NCBI GenBank assembly: GCA_964036315.1 | Contig: OZ038510.1 | Location: 78,701,756 to 78,765,755, forward strand | Reading direction: 5' to 3' | Origin: Acanthosepion esculentum | Lineage: Eukaryota; Mollusca; Cephalopoda; Sepiida; Sepiidae | Length of the DNA: 64,000 bases | Shown here: positions 1 to 10,080 of the stretch, one piece after another | Layout: each line of letters begins with the position of its first letter | Numbering within the stretch: position 1 is the stretch's first letter | Notes under the pieces: model-generated | What the model saw: only the letters and a program-made list of their open reading frames with translations | What the model was told of the DNA's origin: nothing | Databases searched by the model: none | Position numbers and translations under genes: made by a program

Positions 1-335
1 AATAATAACAAACATTCAGACGATAAACAAATTGTTTAATCAAGTTTGTTTTTCGTTTTCTTCATCAGGGTATGCTCTTTTTTAACGAGGTTTTGGACAT
101 ACCTACCCTTATATGTTTGTTGCTCTTCTTTCTCCTTTTTCCTACTCCTTTTTTCTTTCCTTCCTTCCTTAATTGTTAGTTTTCAAATTTCTTTACAAAA
201 AAAAACAAAAAAAAAAAACGTTACAATTCATTTCTCAAAAAAAAATGTATTTGCATTGACAAGTCCCAGGGAGAATCTCCCGGGGACGAAATGGCCATTT
301 TAATGGGGTAATTTGGGTTTCATTTTCGTAATTCA

Positions 336-336
<1 letters not shown>
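1..336. other. AT/T-rich DNA without a recognisable gene
   Basis: Homopolymeric T and A stretches and low-complexity reading frames only. The apparent frame across 46-303 is rich in F, L and S because of T-runs and has no domain I recognise. Confidence 0.6.

Positions 337-424
<88 letters not shown>
337..424. repeat. (CA)n followed by (TA)n microsatellite
   Basis: About 53 bp of CA dinucleotides run directly into about 34 bp of TA dinucleotides. The array abuts the palindrome that starts at 421. Confidence 0.97.
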
Positions 425-429
<5 letters not shown>

Positions 430-549
430 TGAACATAGAAGTCAACATTTAAAGGCGACAGTCTGTTTCATGCTAGATGCAATCGTCAGGCATCTAGCAT
501 GAAACAGACTGTCGCCTCTAAGTGTTGACTTCTATGTTCACTTTTATAT
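421..549. repeat. Near-perfect inverted repeat, 60-bp arms, 9-nt loop
   Basis: The left arm 421-480 and right arm 490-549 are reverse complements at about 58 of 60 positions, around a 9-nt spacer. The right arm plus flank (490-600) is related to 11665-11775, where only one arm is present. The palindrome is therefore an inverted duplication of the end of a dispersed repeat. No coding capacity. Confidence 0.95.
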
Positions 550-623
550 TTACACACGCTCTATCTCTGATATTGACCACTTTATCCCATAAATATAGCA
601 CACTAAGACTATATTTCTTCATA

Positions 624-624
<1 letters not shown>

Positions 625-679
<55 letters not shown>
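625..679. repeat. (TA)n microsatellite
   Basis: Uninterrupted TA dinucleotides. The following 680-1190 shows no gene or element I can name. Confidence 0.97.
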
Positions 680-680
<1 letters not shown>

Positions 681-1194
681 CACTAATTATATTAACTTTT
701 TTTTAAAATGCTAACTACTTAAATTGTCCATTTTTTCTGTTACTACCTTCGTTCATTCGTTTATTTCACTTGTGCCTTGAGTTTGATATAAAAACGAAAG
801 TGGAGGAAATACTTCAGCGATAAAATGTCGACTGAGTTACGTTGAACAAACTTGACCTTCAAAGCAACAGCGCACCATGACAATGACGACAGCAATATAA
901 TCTCTTAACTGTGAGTTGTAATTATTTTTAAATATTGTCGGACAGTTTGTCGGTACTATTCTGGCTCAAAGTCGTCCTAACTGCCTTCAGTCGTCGCTGC
1001 TTTCCAAAGATTGGGTGCCGTGCCAGGGTAAGTGGACGTCTATTTATTTATTTTTTTAGACGTATTTTTACTAACGTAAACTAACTAAACAGCTGTCGGC
1101 AGCATCGGCTTAAAAAAAGAAACCGTTGCTATCAATGTTCTATTCTATTTTTGTTCCTGGCCTCAACAACACAATCACGATTATACACTGTGTG

Positions 1195-1315
1195 CTGTGT
1201 CTCTTCAGGGCGGGGTCGATCATAGCTCTCCACAACTTCATATCCTCCGTAGTTCTTAGAAACCTTTGTCCTCCCTAAGTTGGTGAGAGTCATGATCGCC
1301 TACGTCCTGAAGTAA
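1195..1315. mobile_element. LINE P 3'-end fragments in opposed orientation
   Basis: The minus strand of 1195-1262 carries the terminal segment also seen at 17030-17880 and 56690-56760 (reading towards 'WRAMI' codons). A short plus-strand copy of the same end lies at 1283-1315. The two form a small imperfect palindrome. Too short to place within a clade alone; assigned by similarity to the longer copies in this window. Confidence 0.55.
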
Positions 1316-1394
1316 CTAGTTCTACCGACGAATTCTGAGGATACTGTGAACTGGGCATGTGACCATTTGGCTTTAAAGGAAATAGAAACTGTTG

Positions 1395-1620
1395 CTAACG
1401 ATTAGACACATAACGGGGAAAGATGGCTTGGAAAATATAACACCTACAGGGCACATCGAAAGCAAGAAAAGCAGAGGAAAGCAACGAGTAAACAGGTTTG
1501 TGCAAGTAGGTAAACAAGTATCGCAAAAACAATGAGGGTCGTAATTATTACAGAGAGTAACAAAATATAGGACGTTATGGAGAGCCATGATCACTCATGT
1601 CCTTATGTTGATATTTTATT
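1395..1620 (+). pseudogene. Endonuclease-RT LINE (P), C-terminal fragment
   Basis: In plus frames the translation contains 'LENITPTGHIESKKSRGKQR', then after a stop and frame noise 'RTLWRAMITHVL'. This is the C-terminal tail of the RT protein whose RT domain lies at 57403-57804. Stops and frame changes make it a dead, 5'-truncated copy. The opposite-strand reading frame here is an artefact. 1640-2040 next to it shows nothing recognisable. Confidence 0.65.
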
Positions 1621-2039
1621 GCGATGTTTTTTGGGTTTTTTTAAAAGATTTTATACCGTCTCATATTTGAGATACAAAAACATGTATCCACCAATTTCAG
1701 TTCATACAAAGCAATGTAATATTAGGGGGAATGTGTAGAGCCAATCGACCTAATGTATACGATTTGGTTATCATGAACACACATAGCTAACAGACAACTC
1801 GCCTCATTGAACATTAAGTTCAATGCTTACCTAGTGCTCCAATATTACTGGCCTTTTACCAGATGAAGATGAAGTTAGGTGCCAAGGGTTGGTGTACGAA
1901 CACTTGACAATCTCATAATTTTCGAATCCTGATTTTTAAATAAGACAAGTTGTCCCCATTGAAATTTTAATGTTGGACAATCAACATGGTCCATTTAAAA
2001 CAAACTCACCTGCGGACTAATTGTGATAATATGGACGCC

Positions 2040-2345
2040 CACGGTTGGTTGGTTGGTTGATTATTTCGTTTTACAGCATATCAACCTCAATGGGTCATTT
2101 AATGCCGACAATGTTTTGGAATGGTTTGCTTTGCTTTGCTTTACGGCATATCAACCTCAATGGGTTATTTAATGCCGACAACATTTTTAGGATAGATTCG
2201 TATGAACAGAATATGTATTCTTTGGTTTAGATTGGTTTGGTTTATTTCAAGAGGTGGTTCCATGCTCCTCAAAATCTTTAGATCAAAGACCTTGCTGTTG
2301 GATCTAGTTTATCATCATATGCAGGACGGACAGATGTTTAAACAA
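2040..2345 (-). mobile_element. SINE A body and tail, duplicated tail, truncated
   Basis: On the minus strand, the body segment at 2263-2335 (shared with 44900-45025 and 47140-47200) is followed by two copies of the family tail, at 2139-2182 and 2071-2112, each holding the 'GTTGATATGCCG'-type motif. The 5S and tRNA-like heads are missing. The doubled tail suggests an internal duplication or two successive insertions. Confidence 0.7.
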
Positions 2346-2894
2346 GACGAGAACTACCCCATTTAGAAAACCGACGTAACACAATCTTCATGTTTTACTT
2401 AATCGCCTCGCACTAAAGTTTTTCAGAGGAGTTCATACTAAAGGAAATTCAATATTTCCTGTGTATTCCTCATGTAAAATTATACCAGAACTTTCAAGCT
2501 CCGATTTTTAAATCAGAAAAGGCCATTTAGAAGTTTGACGTAGGACAATATTTATCCTCCATTTAAAGCGCCTTCTTGTTAAGTAATGGATTTCAGACCA
2601 GTTCACATCAAAATGAGCTTCCTATTTACTCAGTAGTCCATATTTGTAGCCTTGTATCACACGAAGCATAATAATATATTCTCTTTTTTATCATTTCACT
2701 CCAAGCAAGGCAATAAAGCCTCTAAGACGCAATTGGTTAATGAGTGAGAAAATATGAGAAAAAGAAAGCACTATTCAGGAGAGAGAACAGTAAAAAGAAC
2801 AGAAATTAAGAAGACGGAAATTTTCCAAATTTTGAAGATCGAAGTTTACTGTAAAACAAGAAGCCGGAAATGCGAGAGAATTAATGTTAACAAA

Positions 2895-3475
2895 GAACTT
2901 ACGGTTACATCTCATCATCTCAACCGTAAAATGATGAGACCTAGCTGCCAATCTAGTACTGCTCTCAAATTCATAAAGTCTAGGTACCAAAGAGGATAGC
3001 TCATCAGAACAATTACCATGAACATACTTATCAGATTAAGAAACTGTTAGCATAGAACTTATAGTTACATCTAGCCATTTCAACTGTAAAATGATGAGAC
3101 CTAGCTGCCAATCTAGTACTGCTCTTAAATTCATAAAGTCTAGGTACCAAAGAGGATAGCTCACCAGAACAATTACCATGAACATACTTATCAGATTAAG
3201 AAACTGTTAGCATAGAACTTACGGTTACATCTAGCCATTTCAACTGTAAAATGATGAGACCTAGCTGCCAATCTAGTACTGCTCTCAAATTCATAAAGTC
3301 TAGGTACGAAAGAGGAAAGCTCATCAGAACAATTACCATGAACATACTTATCAGATTAAGAAACTGTTAGCATAGAACTTACGGTTACATCTAGCCATTT
3401 CAACTGTAAAATGATGAAACCTAGCTGCCAATCTAGTACTGCGCTAAATTCATAAAGTCTAGGTACCAAAGTGAA
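2895..3475. repeat. 160-bp tandem repeat within LINE J coding remnant
   Basis: The 'GAACTT' landmark recurs at 2895, 3055, 3215 and 3375, exactly 160 bp apart, giving about 3.6 units that differ at only a few positions. Each unit encodes on the minus strand the same piece of RT C-terminus, around 'LVPRLYEF' and 'ARSHHFTVEMM'. 160 is not a multiple of 3, so successive units fall in different frames. Confidence 0.95.
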
Positions 3476-3718
3476 AAGGCCACCAAAGTAATTATCATGA
3501 AAATAATTACAGAAAAGGCACAAGGAAGTTACGTTACGGCCGTGGGAAAGTAACTGAAGCTGAGATGCCAGGTCAGGACCAATAACATTGCAGATTCTTC
3601 TTTGTATTTTATCCAGAATGTCTAAATACACGGCAGAAGCACTAGACCAGATGTGAAAGCAATCTTTAAGGCATGGGCGGATGGTAGATGTATAAATATG
3701 TAAGATGGATTCTGGCAA
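3356..3718 (-). pseudogene. LINE J RT C-terminal ORF remnant (120 codons)
   Basis: This open stretch is the region following the RT catalytic domain of jockey/CR1-type LINEs. 'IRPCLKDCFHIWSSAS' parallels 'IRPCMEYCCHIWSGAR' in the copy at 26824-27975. It runs into the 160-bp array in its last third, where the frame departs from the family sequence. It has no YADD motif and cannot act on its own. Confidence 0.8.
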
Positions 3719-3800
3719 GACACAATGATCAAACTATTTTCTAGCAGCAAATCTAGCAATTTATTCGATATAATCGTTCCACTTCATGCCAGTGGAAAAT

Positions 3801-4520
3801 GCCAGCGATGGTCAGTTTTCGAGCAAATTTGAAAAAAAAAAGAAATTGTTTGAAATCTGATTTTTAAACCAGTCGAAATCTTCACACTTGTCTTCAAGTG
3901 TCAAAAAAAGGCGTGCTTTATGGCTAAATCGGATTGTTTTTGATTTAATGCGATTCATGAAAGGAATTAACATATATTGTCCAGTGTTAGCTACAATTAC
4001 AAAACGAGAAGAAATCATTGTTTTGTTTGTTTTTTGTTGTTGTTGTTTTGTTTTTTTGTTGGTTTTTTTTTTTTTGTTCTTTTATTGGGAGGTCGCACCT
4101 ATCGATGGAAACAATTAAAATCAGCTGATACCAACAGATATGCTGTGGGGATTTGTTTATACCTACAAACGCATGCCGTGTCATCTAAAATATCTTTGAA
4201 TTTGTACTTCTTTAGGTTTGACCTGTTTAGATAACGTTTGAAAAGTCAATTTCTAGGCATTATTCAGTTAACGTGTTTGTAGTGTCATTTAACTACTTGA
4301 ACGATATACCAATGATTCACACACGCACACACATACACACATACATACATGTATTGTAAATAAGTAGTCATACAAAAAGTAAATCAGTAAAGTTAATGTA
4401 ATTAATGGCGAAATCTCTTCGCTAACAGATTAAATAAACCATTAACTCACTAACCACTCGTTGAACGTCGCGATCCTTGTTTTTAAAAACTTAAATGGAT
4501 TAGAAGTTCAGTCCATATTG
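3801..4520. other. AT-rich DNA with T-runs, no gene
   Basis: Contains G/T-rich low complexity at 4015-4085 and scattered CA dinucleotides near 4316-4345. Overlapping reading frames here are products of T-runs. No conserved motif seen. Confidence 0.6.
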
Positions 4521-4556
4521 CAAGTACTTTCGATACCATTTGTATCATCTTCAGGC
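4521..4556 (-). other. Hammerhead-like motif (CTGAAGA, stem-loop, GAAA)
   Basis: On the minus strand 'CTGAAGA' is followed by one T, a 5-bp stem GATAC/GTATC with a short loop, then 'GAAA'. This resembles the CUGANGA...GAAA half of a hammerhead core but with one extra nucleotide before stem II. The cleavage-site strand was not identified, so activity is not claimed. Confidence 0.45.
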
Positions 4557-4654
4557 ATGGATGTAATTTTTCGATTTCAGGTAAAATTTTACCTGAAATT
4601 ATCTGAAATTGAAAAAATAACAAAGAGGGCTGCAAAGTGAGTTTTATAAAAAAC

Positions 4655-4655
<1 letters not shown>

Positions 4656-4731
<76 letters not shown>

Positions 4732-4800
4732 TAATAATTCTTATATACATATACAGGTAATAATGCATGTTTTATATATATATATATATATATATAAAAC
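4656..4800. repeat. (TA)n microsatellites, two arrays
   Basis: A 70-bp TA array ends near 4730 and a shorter one spans about 4771-4798. The spacer carries a short duplicated 'CAGGTAATAAT'-like word. Confidence 0.95.
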
Positions 4801-4989
4801 AAGACCCTTATGACGTCATTGTACTAATGTCGAAAGTACACAGAATAAAATGAATATGCCTCAACATGGTAATTTTCTTTCTTCCTTTAATAAGGATACT
4901 AAGAAACTTGTCCTTAATTACGCGAGGATGGATTCTATTAAAAATAAGTAGACAAAACTTGTCTAAATTATTTAATGAGACATATCTTA

Positions 4990-5200
4990 ATATAGTAAAA
5001 GTAACAAAGCCGTTGGCAAATAATCCAAGTGAATCCTAATAATATAAAATATAAAAACTGTTCCACAAAAAGAGCTCACTGTATTTATTATAATAGGGCA
5101 TATAAATTACATAGGACAGAAATCCAAATGTACCTCATTCGAATAGCTATTTCAACCAACAAGTCCTATATTGTTGGCATCGTCAACTCAGAAGTGTGGA
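4990..5200. repeat. Dispersed repeat shared with 37060-37200
   Basis: 'TAATATAAAATATAAAAACT' followed by a 'CCACAAAA' segment and 'TATTTATTATA' corresponds, with substitutions, to 37080-37180. Family unknown; no coding signal. 5200-5590 shows nothing else I can name. Confidence 0.55.
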
Positions 5201-5594
5201 GGAATAAAATAGGAACTTAAAATTTAAACATTGTTTTAAATTTTGAAACATCTATTCCCTTCCCACGAAAGCGCCAGTGATATTCTGGCTCTGCCTTACA
5301 TTTGGGAAAAATCTCAGCTACAAAAAATCCTTCTGCCGTATGTTTTCGACAATGTCTCTCTGTTTAACTTGTCTTTATTGTTTTAACTGTTTTATGTTGC
5401 CATTTTTATTTATTTAAATTTCCTGTAAATTTCTCTCTTCTTTTTCCTTAAATCTCTGTGTTACGGTGGAGCCTATCCAATTTCCCCCAAATAAGTTTAT
5501 ACTGGGTCTTATACTATGTTAAAAATTTAAAAACTCTATAGCAGTTTCATACTCGCTGTCCCTAACCCCACTCCTCTCATCTATAATGCTTCTC

Positions 5595-5895
5595 CTTTGC
5601 TAACCGGAATTTTTTTCTCTTGAATAGATAATTTGATCTTTGCATGCCCCCGCCATTGTAACCATGTACTATACAAATTCAATTGAGGTTAGGGGATGCA
5701 CATGCATCCCAGAGCATTCCTCGTTACCCCTTCTTTTCTCATTGTGTCTATTACAGGAGCGAGCGTGTCTCGGTGCCTTTAGGTCTCGAATCGGTACGTT
5801 GTTTCTGCCCCAAGAAGTTGCCTTGACTTCTGGGCAGACACGGCATGTCCACTCGGAGCATCACGCATGTAATTTCCTTCATGAGGTGATTAATC
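5595..5895. repeat. Unclassified ~310-bp dispersed repeat, copy 1
   Basis: Aligned by eye to 7620-7935. Shared landmarks in order are 'TTTTCTCTTGAATAGAT', 'CTTTGCATGCC', 'CCTTTAGGTCTCG', 'TTTCTGCCCCAAG', 'CTTCTGGGCAGAC' and 'CACTCGGAGCATCACGCATG'. It ends at a CA/TA array. No ORF or terminal repeats are evident. Confidence 0.85.
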
Positions 5896-5905
5896 AAAAT
5901 ACCTA

Positions 5906-5907
5906 CA

Positions 5908-5944
<37 letters not shown>

Positions 5945-5956
5945 ACACACATTTAC

Positions 5957-5981
<25 letters not shown>
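5906..5981. repeat. (CA)n and (TA)n microsatellite
   Basis: CA dinucleotides followed by TA dinucleotides, separating the repeat at 5595-5895 from the MITE-like element at 5981. Confidence 0.95.
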
Positions 5982-5987
<6 letters not shown>

Positions 5988-6173
5988 ATTAACTTTAAAA
6001 TGTGGTTTTGTCGCTACACAGTAATAACCATAAAATTCGCTTGAAGATGAAACAGAACTACTGCTTTTAATTTAATTATATAATTAAATTTGAAGTTTTT
6101 AGCTTCAGTTTTTGAAACATGGTTATTACTGTGTAGCGACAATAAACATATTTTAAATCAGTTAATTTATAAT
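5981..6173. mobile_element. MITE-like element with ~50-bp terminal inverted repeats
   Basis: The first 50 bp (from 'ATTATAAATTAACT' to 'CACAGTAATAACCA') and the last 54 bp are reverse complements with a few substitutions. The core is only about 90 bp and contains a palindromic 'TTTAATTATATAATTAAA'. No transposase. It abuts a TA array, consistent with TA target choice. A folded-back PLE or SINE end is an alternative origin. Confidence 0.75.
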
Positions 6174-6257
6174 ATTTATGCTCTGTAAATTTTCATTGAG
6201 CACTGTCTTGTAAAAATAAAAATATCAATAAGAACACCGGATTATATATCTTACTGT

Positions 6258-6258
<1 letters not shown>

Positions 6259-6346
<88 letters not shown>
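6259..6346. repeat. (CT)n and (TA)n microsatellite
   Basis: CT dinucleotides then about 60 bp of TA. Confidence 0.96.
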
Positions 6347-6349
<3 letters not shown>

Positions 6350-6369
6350 CATTATTGTTATTTTATTAT

Positions 6370-6520
6370 AAGAGATTATAACAAAAACGTGTTGGTATCG
6401 TTACACAAAAGCTTTCATGTTTCAATACTATGATTGTACTTCTTCAGACGATGGTAAGCTTTCATATTTTGTTTTTCATGTTATATAGTGTATCGATTTC
6501 AACATGTTTTTATATATAAT
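6370..6520. mobile_element. MITE-like or PLE-tail inverted repeat
   Basis: 6370-6403 and 6487-6520 form an imperfect inverted repeat of about 33 bp ('ACGTGTTGGTATCG' against 'CGATTTCAACATGT' on the other arm). The loop contains, on the minus strand, CTGAAGA-A-GTAC-loop-GTAT-TGAAAC (6417-6449), the recurring hammerhead-like motif. Noncoding. Confidence 0.55.
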
Positions 6521-6617
6521 AAAAATAATAATATATTGCTCTACTTTGTAGTAAGCGCTTTTTAAAAGTAAATACTACAAACAGCGGTATTTTACTTCAT
6601 ATGTTGTTTCTCTCGTT

Positions 6618-6619
<2 letters not shown>

Positions 6620-6682
<63 letters not shown>

Positions 6683-6709
6683 CATGACGTGTGTGTGTGT
6701 GTGTGTGTA
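6620..6709. repeat. (TA)n and (TG)n microsatellite
   Basis: TA array followed after a short gap by TG dinucleotides. The reading frames spanning it on both strands are repeats of I/Y and C/V codons, not genes. Confidence 0.95.
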
Positions 6710-7395
6710 ACGAATGCGCGGCCGCAATTTTCGACGGATTTGCATCAAAATGTACATGCACATGCTCCAAGTTAGCGAATAGGCCAAGACCGAATTTGCA
6801 TTTCCCAACTCCCATCGATAGTGGAAATAATCGATTTTTTCTTGCTTCTACAGTAGTTTTATTTTGCGACCATTTTCTACTGGCCAGAGTGAGAGCCTAT
6901 AGCTGGCTGCCACGAATAGGCAGGAAGATTCTATTGGCCAGCGTGAGAGCCAACAGCTGACTGACACGAATGTTAACTAGCATGCTAGCATGCAAAACAA
7001 ATCGATAGCTGCATTCGTCACAAGTGGGAAAAATTTTAATCTGCATGGCACTTTACTCCAATTGGCTCATTCGCTTGCTTAAACACAACGTTGATTCTGA
7101 TTCCGCAGAACTGGGTTGGGTGTGAAAAAATATTTGTTGTTAAAATTCTTTTTTCATTCAGTTTTTCCAGTTACGTGTCGTTTTTTTTAAGCTGATCGTT
7201 TTGTGTTCATTTTGTTTAGTTCTTTTTTCGTAACAGATTTAATGTTTAGTATAGAGCTTAGAAAAAATTAAGAAAAAAGAAGTAAGGCATGTAGCAACAT
7301 CAGCACGGCAAAGGGCACTCCTTTAAAGGCAAGGAAGGGCAAAAATATTATAAGTCAAGTGATAGCGATTGCTGTATGAATCGTACGATTTTTAA
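6710..7395. other. Repetitive noncoding DNA, no gene recognised
   Basis: 6870-6960 contains a ~50-bp near-duplication ('GCCAG.GTGAGAGCC...AGCTG'). The remainder is AT-rich. The 89-codon frame at 6691-6960 starts inside the TG array and shows no domain. Confidence 0.5.
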
Positions 7396-7399
7396 TCAA

Positions 7400-7427
7400 G
7401 CATGGGCAACGCCGGGCCATGCTGCTA

Positions 7428-7428
<1 letters not shown>
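7400..7428 (+). mobile_element. Possible Helitron 3' end (hairpin plus CTAG)
   Basis: A 6-bp stem GCATGG/CCATGC with an 11-nt GC-rich loop is followed two bases later by CTAG and then T. Helitron 3' termini classically have a short GC-rich hairpin just before CTRR and insert at AT. No 5' TC terminus or Rep/helicase sequence was found, so this is only a candidate; it borders a TA array. Confidence 0.3.

Positions 7429-7465
<37 letters not shown>
7429..7465. repeat. (TA)n microsatellite
   Basis: Uninterrupted TA dinucleotides directly after the Helitron-like hairpin. Confidence 0.95.
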
Positions 7466-7469
<4 letters not shown>

Positions 7470-7619
7470 ATGCAAACGTCTGCATAAATTACCTGCGCAT
7501 TAATTTATTGTTAATTCTTGAGGCCCGTACATTTAATGGAAGTTTTTCTAGCTTGGGTTTCTGACTTTGGAGTTTATCCACTTCCCCTCCTCCCCCAAAA
7601 TGGATATTAGGACATACTA

Positions 7620-7935
7620 AGTAAGCCGGAGATTTTTTTTCTCTTGAATAGATAAATTGCTCTTTGCATGCCGCCGCCATTTTAACCATGTACTTTACAA
7701 ATGCAAATGGCGGGGGTAGGTAATGCATATACAGCCCGAGCAAGCCTCGTTACTTCCTCCTTTTCCCATTGGGTCTCTTAGCCCTCAAGTACATGAGTGA
7801 CCTTTTCTCGTTGCCTTTAGGTCTCGGACCGGTACGATGTTTCTGCCCCAAGGAGAAGGTGACTTGACTTCTGGGCAGACGCGGCATATCCACTCGGAGC
7901 ATCACGCATGTATTTTCCTTCATGGGGGTTATTGT
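7620..7935. repeat. Unclassified ~310-bp dispersed repeat, copy 2
   Basis: Second copy of the repeat at 5595-5895, same orientation, roughly 85% alike by eye. It lies just upstream of the inverted repeat and LINE at 8001-10740 and could be part of that element's 5' region. The other copy has no LINE after it, which argues against this. Confidence 0.85.
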
Positions 7936-8000
7936 CCTTTAATTAAGGGTGTTGGAGGTAGACGTTTTCTGGATTTTAGCGTTATCTGCCTGATAGTCAG

Positions 8001-8266
8001 GGATCTGAACTTTCTAGTAACTCCGAAGGAGGCTATCCTATCAGCAGCTGTATAATATCGGGGCTACTGTACTGCCATTTTGTGAATGGTTTCTGGACCG
8101 TGCAGTAGTCTCCAGTAGGGCCTCTTGATGCCACGATGAAGGGTATTGCTATGGATGTATCCCTACTGCACGGTCCAGAACCATCACAAAATGGCAGTAC
8201 AGTAGCCCGATATTATACAGTGCTGATAGGATAGCCTCCTTCGGAGTTACTAGAAAGTTCAGATCC
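8001..8266. repeat. Long inverted repeat, ~105-bp arms, 54-bp loop
   Basis: 8001-8108 and 8163-8266 are reverse complements over nearly their full length ('GATCTGAACTTTCTAGTAAC' at the outer end, 'CCGTGCAGTAG' at the loop). It sits immediately before the LINE endonuclease region at 8281. It may be an inverted duplication of the LINE's 5' UTR or a separate foldback element. Confidence 0.9.
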
Positions 8267-8280
8267 AACCAGAAAACAAA

Positions 8281-8760
8281 GTAGACATCTCGTATACCAT
8301 CTCCTTCATTAACGTGAGGGGTCTACGTTCCAGCTTTGCTCTCTAGAGTCCCCAGGACGAATGGACGGTTATTTTCGACCGAATATCTGAGAAGATTGAA
8401 AATATCCTCGCTCAATTCCCCTCGGCCAGCTTTCATATATGCGGTGACTTCAATATCCATCATAAAGTGTGGCTAGCCCACTCCAACAAAACCGATGTTG
8501 AAGACAGACATTGCAGAGACTTCTCCATCGACTATGAGCTAACCCAGATCATCCCGGGTCCCGTACACGAGTGAACATCAGGCGAACCTCCTCAACCTCT
8601 TGCTAACCTCATGCCCTGATAAATGCTTATCAAAAGTTCTACCCACACTAGGCACGTCGAACCATTTTCTAATCAATGTCTAGATTGATGCCAAACCTAA
8701 GACATCTCCTGACGTACCATTCCATAAAACGATTTTTCGCTATGCGAAGGCTGACTGGGA
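8281..8760 (+). pseudogene. LINE endonuclease (APE-type) remnant
   Basis: APE-type endonucleases nick the target DNA for target-primed reverse transcription. The frame contains 'NVRGLRSSF' near the start, 'GDFNIHH' (the conserved G-D-F-N metal/DNA-binding motif), and further on 'LGTSNHFLINV', corresponding to the S-D-H region but with N replacing the catalytic D. There are in-frame stops after 'SFAL', after 'PGPVHE' and after 'LINV'. The missing residue and the stops agree that this copy is dead. Confidence 0.75.
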
Positions 8761-9217
8761 CAGCTTTCGATACTATATGAAGAGGAGCTCCCCCCCCCAA
8801 ACTACTGCCTCAAAAAACTGCTGCCTTTGTCTCTGATTGGATCATTTCTGGATTCAAAAACTTCAACAAAAAAAAGTCAATCACTGCAAAAAAAAAGTTC
8901 TAGAAAACGCCAAGTGCGAGCAGTCCAGACCAAGGTTGAAAAGAAATAAATTGGATCCCATGAATTCTGGAAGATCACCAACCAAATCATGAACAGAGGT
9001 AAAACGGCCCCGAAGTCATATCTTTCCGACATATAAGGCAAACCTCCTCGCCGCGATCTTTACCTCTAACTCAACATCAGATGACAAAGACCATCCCCTC
9101 CCCAACTTCCCACGTCTCACTGAGCACAATCTCAGTATTATTACCATCACAGCACAAGACGTCTCCAGACTTATCAAGGGCCATCACCCTAAGAAAGCCA
9201 CTGGTCCAAACAAAGTT

Positions 9218-10080
9218 TTGGTGGTTGTCCCTAAGAACATCAACCCGGAATTATCACCAATCTTCGTAAAACTATTCAACCGCTGCTTGAAGGAGACATC
9301 CTTCCTAAGCTTGCGAAAAGTGTCAAGTGTATGTCTAATTTTCAAGAACGCGGGCGTGCGATCTTTCCTCTCCGAGTACAAACCCATCACCCGACTCAGT
9401 ATCATCAGCAAGCTCTTTGAGGCCATAATCAATAAGAGGGTCGTCGCGCACCTAGAAAAGAACAACCTCTTCAGCGACGATGTCCTAACTACCATCACGC
9501 ACAGAATTAGTGAGGCTCTGGACGACAAACACACCTCGAGTACCATGGCACTAAATATCTCAAAGGCCTTCGACAAGGTGTGGCACAAAGGCTTACTATA
9601 TAAGCTCTCCAGTTATGCCATCAATGGAAGGGACTTGTCGATGATAAAATCCTTCCTAACAGTTATGTGCATGAAGGTAAATTTCAATGAGCAGTCCTCT
9701 GGAGCCCTTGAGTTCAACGCAAGCGTCCCCCAGGGGGGTCATTCCTCGGACCAATCCTCTTTTTGATCTTCATGAATGACCTGCCTAAGAATATACTCAG
9801 ATCATTTGTAAACATCTATGCCGATGATACGACTATATACGGGAGCAACTCTGAAACTCTCGATGGTCAGAGATTGGCGACTGATCTCTCTTCAGATCTT
9901 GCACAAACTACCCAATGGGGTAAAAACTGGCTGGTTACATTCAATACCTCGAAGACCAGGCTAGTTAGATTCCATCATCGCCGATCTGACCTCAAAATGC
10001 CACCAATCAATGCGAACGGATGTACTCTCGTGGAAACACCGTGCCTTGACAGACTGTTGGGTTTTAAACTTGTTGTGGCC
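9218..10080 (+). pseudogene. LINE reverse transcriptase remnant, one frameshift
   Basis: Two overlapping open stretches (9218-9766 and 9763-10086) together give an RT palm. Motif A is 'NISKAFDKVWHKGLL'; motif B is around 'ASVPQG', followed after the frame change by 'LGPILFLIFMNDLP'; motif C is 'YADDTTIY' (9817-9840); then 'WLVTFNTSKTRLV'. The shift falls in the G-run at about 9733-9738, consistent with one extra base. After 'LLGFKL' the frame is cut by the insertion beginning near 10073. Upstream residues 'SEYKPITRLSIISKLFEAII' match the RT finger region. Needs no special start codon: it is part of a longer ORF2. Confidence 0.9.

Larger units (their letters stand above)
2697..3800 (-). mobile_element. 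LINE J 3' part: RT C-terminal fragment plus 3' UTR
   Basis: Reading the minus strand from 3800 to 2697, the translation matches the C-terminal half of the RT ORF at 26824-27975: 'PESILHIYTSTIRPC', 'IQRRICNVIGPDLASQLQ' and 'LVPRLYEF' all have counterparts there. The upstream RT catalytic region is absent, so the copy is 5' truncated. The 3' end is marked by the 'CCTTGCTTGG' motif (minus strand), shared with copies near 26630, 37910, 38140, 39545 and 60240. The 160-bp tandem array at 2895-3475 lies inside it. Not functional. Confidence 0.85.

Noticed and set aside
2895..3475. CRISPR-like array (regular spacing)
   Set aside because: Units are contiguous 160-bp repeats without distinct spacers and lie in a LINE in eukaryotic DNA.
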